DNA of 7,046 nucleotides, from the NCBI GenBank assembly GCA_937959145.1, contig CALGMC010000259.1:1-7046 (forward strand), written 5' to 3'. This DNA comes from an uncultured Chlorobiales bacterium (GTDB taxonomy: Bacteria; Bacteroidota; Chlorobiia; Chlorobiales; Thermochlorobacteraceae). A program made the translations under genes and the position numbers. Shown here one piece after another: positions 1 to 4,758 of the stretch; the first letter of the stretch is position 1; every line of letters begins with the position of its first letter. The notes beneath the pieces were generated by a model. It was not told where the DNA came from, ran no database searches, and saw only the letters and a program-made list of their open reading frames with translations.

Positions 1-587
1 TCGGTATGATTGCGTGTTTGAATGGCTTCTGAAATTTCGCTTGTGCCATCGGCATGCAGTGCGGCGAAAATAACACACGATTTCACTTGTGCCGACGCAA
101 CGGGCGTTTGATAGGCAATCGGCGAAAGTGGTTTCTTGCCGCGAATCTCAATCGGTGCGGTATCGGCTTCGGAGAGCGTAACCTGTGCGCCCATTTGCGA
201 AAGCGGCAAGGCGATGCGTTTCATCGGTCGCTTCATCAAGGAGGCGTCGCCAATCAGCGTGGAATGAAACGGCTGTGCGGCTAAAATGCCTGCCAGCATG
301 CGCATGGTTGAGCCTGAATTATTGCATTGAATCGGTGTTTGGCTTGGCTTCAAATCAAACAGACCGTTAGAGCGAATGGTAACGGTGCGCGTTGAAGAAA
401 GGTCTTGACGAATTGAAACGCCAAGTTGCAGAAGCGCAGAAAGCGTGGATTGGTTGTCTTCGCCAGCGGAAAAGTTCTCAATGCGGGTTTCGCCTGTGGA
501 GAGTGCGCCGATGAGCGCGGCGCGATGCGAGATGGATTTATCCGGCGGAAGGTCTGTAACTGTGCCGCGAAACTGAGGTCTTATCAT
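1..587 (-). CDS. aroA: 3-phosphoshikimate 1-carboxyvinyltransferase (EPSP synthase), N-terminal part, cut by window edge
   Basis: EPSP synthase joins shikimate-3-phosphate and phosphoenolpyruvate in the cytoplasmic shikimate pathway to chorismate. I translated 195 codons of the minus strand; the rest of the gene lies beyond the left edge. Family signatures are clear: PPDKSISHRAALIGAL at residues 14-29 (Lys17, Ser18 and Arg22 in the substrate pocket), GEDNQSTL at 42-49, NSGSTMRMLAG at 90-100, GDASLMKRPM at 113-122, and SAQVKSC at 165-171. The fragment ends in RNHT just where the family has its RxHTE motif. The loop NSGSTMRM, instead of the NAGTAMRP of E. coli, resembles Gram-positive and chlorobial enzymes. 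I chose ATG 587-585 because it gives the normal family N-terminus and no other start codon lies in frame before rpsU. There is no SD; the ATG directly follows the T-tract of the rpsU terminator, so expression may depend on read-through. Confidence 0.95.
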   Translation of the reverse strand, partial: MIRPQFRGTVTDLPPDKSISHRAALIGALSTGETRIENFSAGEDNQSTLSALLQLGVSIRQDLSSTRTVTIRSNGLFDLKPSQTPIQCNNSGSTMRMLAGILAAQPFHSTLIGDASLMKRPMKRIALPLSQMGAQVTLSEADTAPIEIRGKKPLSPIAYQTPVASAQVKSCVIFAALHADGTSEISEAIQTRNHT

Positions 588-624
588 AAAAAAGAAAAAG
601 GCAACTTCAAAGTGAAATTGCCTT
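588..624 (-). terminator. Intrinsic terminator or attenuator between rpsU and aroA
   Basis: On the minus strand AAGGCAA (624-618) pairs with TTGCCTT (604-598). An inner GAA/TTC pairing follows after one mismatch, and the stem is followed by TTTCTTTTTT (597-588). It lies 23 bases beyond the rpsU stop. Hairpin plus U-tract is the standard Rho-independent form. Because aroA begins at the very next base, it may act as a partial terminator that sets the rpsU:aroA ratio (inference). Confidence 0.75.
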
Positions 625-646
625 ATGCCTTGAATTAGAAACGAGA

Positions 647-844
647 TTAAGTATTCATTTCTTCATTGGCGCGTTGAGCGCGACGCTTGCTGCGAGAACG
701 CTTCAAACGGCTTTCGACCGAAGGCTTCGTGAAAAACGTGCGTGCACGAAACTCTTTCAATGTGCCTGAACGCTCATACTTCTTCTTGAAGCGTTTGAGC
801 ATCTTATCAACGGGTTCATTTTCTAAAGCTTGAACGCCTACCAA
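647..844 (-). CDS. rpsU: Small ribosomal subunit protein bS21
   Basis: bS21 is a small basic protein of the 30S subunit that sits near the 3' end of 16S rRNA and helps translation initiation. The 65-residue product has the family core DKMLKRFKKKYERSG at residues 13-27, LKEFRARTFFTKPS at 29-42, and a highly basic tail RLKRSRSKRRAQRAN at 46-60. Length is normal for the family. I chose TTG 844-842 as start. It gives the N-terminus MVGVQ, as I recall for chlorobial bS21, and it lies 8 bases after a GGAGG core. The upstream GTG (853-851) would be part of the SD itself and would add three residues (MNL) not expected in the family. The gene is 74 bases downstream of the zinc-ribbon gene and is followed by a terminator, then aroA. 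The aromatic Tyr reported in the tail of flavobacterial bS21 is not present here. Confidence 0.93.
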   Translation of the reverse strand: MVGVQALENEPVDKMLKRFKKKYERSGTLKEFRARTFFTKPSVESRLKRSRSKRRAQRANEEMNT

Positions 845-849
845 GAGAT

Positions 850-860
850 TCACCTCCTTT
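850..860 (-). promoter_or_regulatory. Near-perfect Shine-Dalgarno sequence of rpsU
   Basis: The minus strand reads AAAGGAGGTGA, an 11-base match to the usual complement of the 16S rRNA 3' tail. The GGAGG core ends 8 bases before the TTG start at 844. Most other genes here (prc, CBS, aroA) show no SD, so this one stands out. It also settles the start choice. Confidence 0.85.
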
Positions 861-918
861 GTGTTGGTGGTTTAAGTTGTGAATAAAAGTTATGAAACTT
901 GCTGAAAGACCGTAACAA

Positions 919-1551
919 TTAACGCTTGCTAATTTTTTTGAGTTTCAGTTTACCTTTCTTACCTGGGTCTGAAACCGTGCCATTTTCATCAATCGATACG
1001 TTTTCAAGAAGTTGGCGCATGCCTAAGTCGCGAAACTCAATCGTTACGGCACTTGCGCCGCTGTTTGTGAGTTGCTTGGAGCGCACAATGCCGATTTTGT
1101 TCAAGGCTTTATGGTAAATCGCGTCGCCAACGCGGTAAATGCCCTGAGGCGTGTAAGTTACGCAATCGTCAAGCGTCAATTCGTCCAAATTCTTTTCGCG
1201 ATTGATTTGAATTTTCCATTCCTCAATGACCGAGACGGCGGAGCAATTTTTACAGCGAAGCCAATACTTCGGCTCTGTATTTTCTTCGGGCGGCTCAACG
1301 TCCGAATCTCGAGGAATTTCATTCGGGTGCCAATCGCCAACATATTCCCACCCGCCGGTAACGCCGCACACGTCGCAGTGAATATCTTTAATTTTACCCG
1401 CTTTAATCGCGTCGCGCTTCTCGGCATTGAACACAGGTGTAGCGCGCCCGTTGTTGTGCGATTCGGCTGAAACGCCGTTGTCCGACTTTTTCGTATCGGT
1501 TGTTTTTGACTTTGCGGGCGATTTTTTCTTTGTTGCTGTTCGCGTTTTCAA
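919..1551 (-). CDS. Zinc-ribbon protein with C-terminal SH3-like domain, function unknown
   Basis: I do not recognise a named family. The 210-residue product has three parts. The first is a Lys/Thr/Ser-rich, probably disordered tail (1-50). The second is a likely zinc ribbon with paired cysteines Cys59-x2-Cys62 and Cys100-x2-Cys103, interrupted by a Trp- and acid-rich insert (68-96). The third is a segment at about 132-186 with YRVGDAIYH, then GIV, then AVTIEFRDLG and RQLLEN. That last pattern resembles the small SH3/Tudor-like barrels found in CarD-type and helicase C-terminal domains that touch RNA polymerase or nucleic acid; this is pattern inference only. The tail ends in a basic run. The start is TTG 1551-1549, supported by AGGAG (1557-1561) with a 5-base spacer. 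rpsU follows after 74 bases with no terminator seen between, so the two may be co-transcribed. Confidence 0.85.
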   Translation of the reverse strand: MKTRTATKKKSPAKSKTTDTKKSDNGVSAESHNNGRATPVFNAEKRDAIKAGKIKDIHCDVCGVTGGWEYVGDWHPNEIPRDSDVEPPEENTEPKYWLRCKNCSAVSVIEEWKIQINREKNLDELTLDDCVTYTPQGIYRVGDAIYHKALNKIGIVRSKQLTNSGASAVTIEFRDLGMRQLLENVSIDENGTVSDPGKKGKLKLKKISKR

Positions 1552-1556
1552 GGTTG

Positions 1557-1561
1557 CTCCT
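1557..1561 (-). promoter_or_regulatory. Ribosome binding site deciding a TTG start
   Basis: AGGAG on the minus strand, 5 bases before TTG 1551-1549. It supports this non-ATG start for the zinc-ribbon protein. Confidence 0.65.
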
Positions 1562-1574
1562 ATAAAAAGGGTTG

Positions 1575-1603
1575 CAAATATAAAAAACTTTCCCTCTTTT
1601 CAA
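1575..1603 (-). promoter_or_regulatory. Candidate promoter of the zinc-ribbon gene
   Basis: The minus strand has TTGAAA (1603-1598), a 17-base spacer, then TATTTG. The last element lies within TATATTTG (1582-1575), an exact match to the TAnnTTTG element described for Bacteroidetes promoters. Predicted initiation near 1568 would leave a leader of roughly 17 bases holding the AGGAG. It overlaps the terminator of the upstream CBS gene. By-eye match only. Confidence 0.35.
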
Positions 1604-1608
1604 GGGAA
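1581..1608 (-). terminator. Intrinsic terminator after the CBS gene
   Basis: On the minus strand TTCCCT (1608-1603) pairs with AGGGAA (1595-1590) around a 7-base loop. After AG comes a run of six T (1587-1582). It lies 25 bases beyond the CBS stop codon. The stem is short but the U-tract is good. Confidence 0.6.
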
Positions 1609-1633
1609 CTTGGCTTAAATACAAAAAGAACTT

Positions 1634-3007
1634 TTAGGATGCAGTGATTGCGGCGATGACGTCAGATTTGGTGATAATCTGCAAGGTCGAGTCGGGAAGT
1701 TCCACCAACACGGCGGAATTGTCGCGCGTAAATTCTTTGGAAACGTCGGCAAGTTTAGTTTCAGGTGCGACAATCGGAAATGGCTTTTCCATGTAGCCGA
1801 TGACCTTGTTGGCTTTGGCTTGCTCGTCGCTGATGAGAATGCTTAAAATTTTATTTTCGCTCACACTTCCAATCACCGCGCCATCGCTTAGCACGGGCAC
1901 TTGGGAAACTTCATTTTTCTTCATCAATTCAAACGTTTCGGCGAGCGTAGTTTCAGGAACAACATAAATCAGGTTGTCGTGCTTCTGCTGGGCAATATCA
2001 AGCGCGGTTACGCTCGACTTATCGCCGCGCAAACTTCTCAAGAAGTTGTTTTCTTTCATCCAAATGTCGTTATACATTTTGCTGATGTAACGCTCGCCGG
2101 TGTCTGTAATCAAGGCGACGACGACAGCCGAATCGTCAAGCGACTTAGAGAGTTCGAGTGTGGCGAACATGGTCGCGCCCGATGAGCCGCCGGCGAAAAT
2201 GCCTTCCATTTGTGAAAGGTCGCGTGCGCAGTTGAACGCATCTTTATCGGAAACCGCAATGACATCGTCAAGGCTTTGAAAATCCGCTGTCTTTGGAATT
2301 TTTCCGCCGCCCATGCCCTCGACTTTCCAAAGTCCCAATTCAGCGGGAACGCTTCCGGTTTTGAAAAAGGGTTGATATGCCGAACCTTGCGAATCAACGC
2401 CGATGCACTGAATTTTTGGATTCTTTGACTTCAGAAACTTCGCGATGCCGGAAATCGTGCCGCCCGTGCCCATTGCCGCTACGACGTGCGTAACTTTGCC
2501 TTCGGTTTGTTCCCATATTTCTTTTCCCGTAGTTGCAAAATGAATTTCAGGATTTCTCGGGTTCTCGAATTGATTGGGGTAGTAACTGTTCGGAATGGTT
2601 TTGGCAAGATGCTCGGTAACGCTATAGACGCTACGCGGGTCGTCGGGCTTGACCGCCGTCGGGGTGATGACGACTTCCGCACCAAGCGCACGAAGCAAAT
2701 CAATTTTTTCTTGTGAAACTTTATCGGGCATAACGGCAATGAGTTTATAGCCTTTGACGGCGCAGACGAGCGCAAGTCCAATGCCTGTGTTGCCCGCAGT
2801 CCATTCAATAATCGTGGCACCGGGCTTGATTTTGCCCGAGCGTTCCGCGTCTTCAATCATCGCCACGCCGATTCGGTCTTTGATGCTACCGCCGGGGTTG
2901 GTGTATTCAATTTTTGCCAAGATGGTTGGCTTCAAATGTTTGGCAAGGCGATTGATTTTGACAATCGGCGTATTACCGATGGTTTCGAGAATGTTGTTAT
3001 GCCACAT
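1634..3007 (-). CDS. PLP-dependent cystathionine beta-synthase with C-terminal CBS-domain pair
   Basis: This cytoplasmic fold-type II PLP enzyme most likely condenses serine (or an activated serine) with homocysteine to cystathionine. An O-acetylserine sulfhydrylase role cannot be excluded. Residues 1-325 are the catalytic core: IGNTP at 10-14, PGGSIKDR at 38-45 with the Schiff-base Lys43, TAGNTG at 70-75 (substrate and cofactor loop), and GTGGT at 180-184 (PLP phosphate loop). VEGMG at 229-233, GGSSG at 273-277 and the RYISKMYNDIWM segment match the vertebrate CBS pattern better than CysK. Two CBS motifs follow (about 331-391 and 396-455), a Bateman module that in CBS enzymes can bind an adenosyl ligand. 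The loop reads EWTAGNTG where EPTSGNTG is usual. ATG 3007 gives a normal N-terminus but has no SD. The gene is monocistronic by its own terminator and is divergent from tRNA-Ala. At 457 residues it has the length of core plus CBS pair, without a haem-binding extension. Confidence 0.9.
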   Translation of the reverse strand: MWHNNILETIGNTPIVKINRLAKHLKPTILAKIEYTNPGGSIKDRIGVAMIEDAERSGKIKPGATIIEWTAGNTGIGLALVCAVKGYKLIAVMPDKVSQEKIDLLRALGAEVVITPTAVKPDDPRSVYSVTEHLAKTIPNSYYPNQFENPRNPEIHFATTGKEIWEQTEGKVTHVVAAMGTGGTISGIAKFLKSKNPKIQCIGVDSQGSAYQPFFKTGSVPAELGLWKVEGMGGGKIPKTADFQSLDDVIAVSDKDAFNCARDLSQMEGIFAGGSSGATMFATLELSKSLDDSAVVVALITDTGERYISKMYNDIWMKENNFLRSLRGDKSSVTALDIAQQKHDNLIYVVPETTLAETFELMKKNEVSQVPVLSDGAVIGSVSENKILSILISDEQAKANKVIGYMEKPFPIVAPETKLADVSKEFTRDNSAVLVELPDSTLQIITKSDVIAAITAS

Positions 3008-3047
3008 GGTTGTTTTTGTTTGAGGCGTTTATGCTTCTTCTCATTGT

Positions 3048-3071
3048 GCGAGCAACAGGAAAACTGCTCGC
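3048..3071 (-). promoter_or_regulatory. Hairpin in the 5' leader of the CBS gene
   Basis: A perfect 7-bp inverted repeat, GCGAGCA and TGCTCGC, flanks a 10-base loop. It lies 40-64 bases before the CBS start codon. No T-tract follows on either strand, so it is not an ordinary terminator. An mRNA-stability or regulatory leader structure is possible (inference). Confidence 0.45.
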
Positions 3072-3160
3072 GATGTTGAATCGGGCAAATGTTAAAAATT
3101 GCGACTTCAATTCCAAATGAATTTTTTTATTTTACAAGATGCGGGTTACAAACAAAGTGC

Positions 3161-3189
3161 TTGCAAACATCATTTGCACCTTGTATCTT
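3161..3189 (+). promoter_or_regulatory. Promoter of tRNA-Ala, overlapped by a dyad
   Basis: TTGCAA (3161-3166), 17 bases, then TATCTT (3184-3189). Predicted initiation near 3196 lies about 20 bases before the mature tRNA 5' end. The perfect dyad TGCAAA-N5-TTTGCA (3162-3178) overlaps the -35 element and could be an operator. The first part is a by-eye consensus match; the second is inference. Confidence 0.5.
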
Positions 3190-3216
3190 CGCACTCCAAA
3201 ATCGTTCTTTAACTTC

Positions 3217-3289
3217 GGGGATATAGCTCAGTTGGTAGAGCGTTGCAATCGCACTGCAAAGGTCAGGAGTTCGACTCTCCTTATCTCCA
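3217..3289 (+). tRNA. tRNA-Ala (anticodon CGC)
   Basis: All four stems fold. The acceptor is GGGGATA (3217-3223) with TATCTCC (3282-3288). The D stem is GCTC/GAGC. The anticodon stem is TTGCA (3243-3247) with TGCAA (3255-3259), and the T stem is AGGAG/CTCCT around TTCGACT. The seven-base anticodon loop ATCGCAC places U33 before CGC (3250-3252), which reads the alanine codon GCG. The acceptor has the G3:U70 wobble pair and A73 that mark alanine tRNAs. The discriminator is followed by CAA, so the CCA end is not encoded and must be added. Position 32 is A opposite C38, which is unusual. It is a single gene on the plus strand between two minus-strand genes, with its own promoter and terminator. 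Confidence 0.93.
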
Positions 3290-3322
3290 CAAAAGCCTAC
3301 TTCACAAAACACTACAAAAGGC

Positions 3323-3344
3323 AAGCCGCGCAAAGCGGCTTTTC
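3323..3344 (+). terminator. tRNA-Ala terminator, probably bidirectional
   Basis: A perfect 7-bp stem AAGCCGC/GCGGCTT around the loop GCAAA is followed by TTC and a T-rich stretch. It lies 34 bases after the tRNA. Read on the minus strand, the same hairpin lies 36 bases after the GWxTD gene stop and is followed by GCCTTTTG, so it can separate both convergent units. Confidence 0.75.
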
Positions 3345-3376
3345 TCATTTCTCCCATCGCGGTTGAATTTCAAGCG

Positions 3377-4726
3377 TTATCGAATACGATTGCGTGCGTC
3401 CCATTCGGGGCGGATTAAGCGATAATTTCCAAAGCCGGAAGTATCGACGAAAATCAAGCGAATGTTGTGTTGATAGTATTCCCAAATTTCATATGGCTGG
3501 CTGTCCATGCTGAACGGTTGTCGCTCGATGAAGTCGGGCGGACCGTATTTGATATACACCCTGCCCATATCGCTTTTCCATCCTTGAAAGTAAGATGAAA
3601 AATTTTGATTGGCGAACTCTATGCGTCCGTAATACTCCATCATGAGTTCATTTTCAGGCGTGTCGGGAGTGGGGTCGACGCGCGCCCAAAACGCATTAAA
3701 GCGTTTGAGTTTTTCTTCTTGAGATTTAGCACTGCGAATGTGGTCGATTTCGTCGCCGTCGGCGATGTATTCGAGTTGTTCGATGGCTTCGTCCAAGTTG
3801 CGAATGAACATGGCTTGTCCTGAAACGCGCGTAAAGAAAAAGAGCGTTGCCTTGTCGTAGACTTGCTTGGTGAATTTATCAAATGCGCTGATGGTAAGGA
3901 GGTAGTTGCCACTTTTGAGTTTCTGCATGCTGAGCGTGTCGAGAATGCGTGTTTTCTTGCCTGTAGAAACAAACGTGCGCGTGTATTCATCGACCACTTC
4001 GTCTTTGTAAGATTTTGAGACGATGTTATAGTTCAGGTAGAGGCTATCGAGGGCACGGTCAGTAACATAAACTTCATAGTAAAGTTGCGGTTCGGTCTTG
4101 TCTTGAATGATGGCGGCAGAGAGGTTTGGGTAATACTCAAGTTTGCCTGTGAGGGAATCGAAGCGCGTAAAGACAAGCATCACGGTTGAAAGATGAACGC
4201 CTACGCGCGAGAAATTTTTCACCGCGAGAGTGCGCGTGTCTTTATACTCGCGTCGGCTTTCAAGGTCAATGATTTTAATATGCGCCGTGTAAGTATTCGG
4301 CGAAAGCGTGAAGGTGAAACTGTTGGAGTGATAAATGTCTTTGGCAATCGTGCGTTGATAATCGGTGGTGCGAATGGTGTCGATGAAAAGTTCTTCATGC
4401 GCCAGCCGACCATTTTTGTCGACGAACGAAGCATTGATTTCATAAAAGCAATAGAAAGCGGAATCGCGTTTGACGAAAGAAAGTTTGTTGTAAGAAATTC
4501 GCGTGTAGAGCGTCAAGCGAGTTGCACTAGTGGAGTCGTCTTTGAAGGCGATGATGTCGGCATTGAATTCGGGAGCGCGCGTGGTGGCAAATCGGTTATC
4601 GAATCCCGAGCCTTGTTGAGCAAGCAGACCTTGTGCAACAGAAAGCCACAAGGCGCAAAGCCACAAGGCGCAAAACGGCTTTGCAATCACTTGAAGGGCT
4701 GATTTGAAAGAGACGCTACCATTCAT
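3377..4726 (-). CDS. Exported GWxTD-domain protein
   Basis: This 449-residue protein belongs to the GWxTD-domain proteins, envelope proteins of unknown function known from Bacteroidota, Chlorobiota, Acidobacteriota and relatives. A signal peptide is visible at residues 1-36: a hydrophobic stretch at 17-35 with cleavage likely after GLLA. Residues 50-300 look like beta-rich extracytoplasmic sequence. A helical segment at about 310-350 precedes the signature region FQGWKSDMGRVYIKYGPPD at 380-398, followed by YEIWEYY and a C-terminal beta segment. The signature is a variant: GWKSD instead of GWxTD. ATG 4726 was chosen because it gives a compact signal peptide. TTG at 4753 or 4750 would add nine or eight residues. 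GGAG at 4749-4746 is 18 or more bases from the ATG, so the start is not secure. It begins 32 bases after the prc stop and is very likely co-transcribed with prc. The signal peptide holds a 15-bp tandem duplication. Confidence 0.85.
   Translation of the reverse strand: MNGSVSFKSALQVIAKPFCALWLCALWLSVAQGLLAQQGSGFDNRFATTRAPEFNADIIAFKDDSTSATRLTLYTRISYNKLSFVKRDSAFYCFYEINASFVDKNGRLAHEELFIDTIRTTDYQRTIAKDIYHSNSFTFTLSPNTYTAHIKIIDLESRREYKDTRTLAVKNFSRVGVHLSTVMLVFTRFDSLTGKLEYYPNLSAAIIQDKTEPQLYYEVYVTDRALDSLYLNYNIVSKSYKDEVVDEYTRTFVSTGKKTRILDTLSMQKLKSGNYLLTISAFDKFTKQVYDKATLFFFTRVSGQAMFIRNLDEAIEQLEYIADGDEIDHIRSAKSQEEKLKRFNAFWARVDPTPDTPENELMMEYYGRIEFANQNFSSYFQGWKSDMGRVYIKYGPPDFIERQPFSMDSQPYEIWEYYQHNIRLIFVDTSGFGNYRLIRPEWDARNRIR
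4642..4671 (-). repeat. 15-bp tandem duplication in the GWxTD signal peptide
   Basis: Two exact, adjacent 15-base copies (4642-4656 and 4657-4671), with three further matching bases. In frame on the minus strand they encode the repeated residues CALWL-CALWL in the hydrophobic core of the signal peptide. A unit of exactly five codons keeps the frame. Confidence 0.9.
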
Positions 4727-4758
4727 AACGCATACCGAAGTTCTCTCCAACAAGATAA

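Noticed and set aside
845..853. GTG at 853 as the start of rpsU
   Set aside because: These bases belong to the SD (AAAGGAGGTGA). A start there would lack its own RBS and add MNL before the expected family N-terminus.
1072..1470. Plus-strand ORF of 132 codons
   Set aside because: It is antisense to the zinc-ribbon gene, which has an RBS, paired CxxC motifs and a domain-like pattern. It is a shadow frame.
3250..3253. Reading the tRNA anticodon as GCA (cysteine)
   Set aside because: That would put C instead of U at position 33 and break the stem register. The G3:U70 pair and A73 also indicate alanine.
3139..3366. Plus-strand ORF across the tRNA region with GDIAQLVERCNRTAKVRSSTLL
   Set aside because: This peptide is simply the tRNA-Ala gene read as protein, a well-known false ORF pattern. 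The tRNA fold explains every base.
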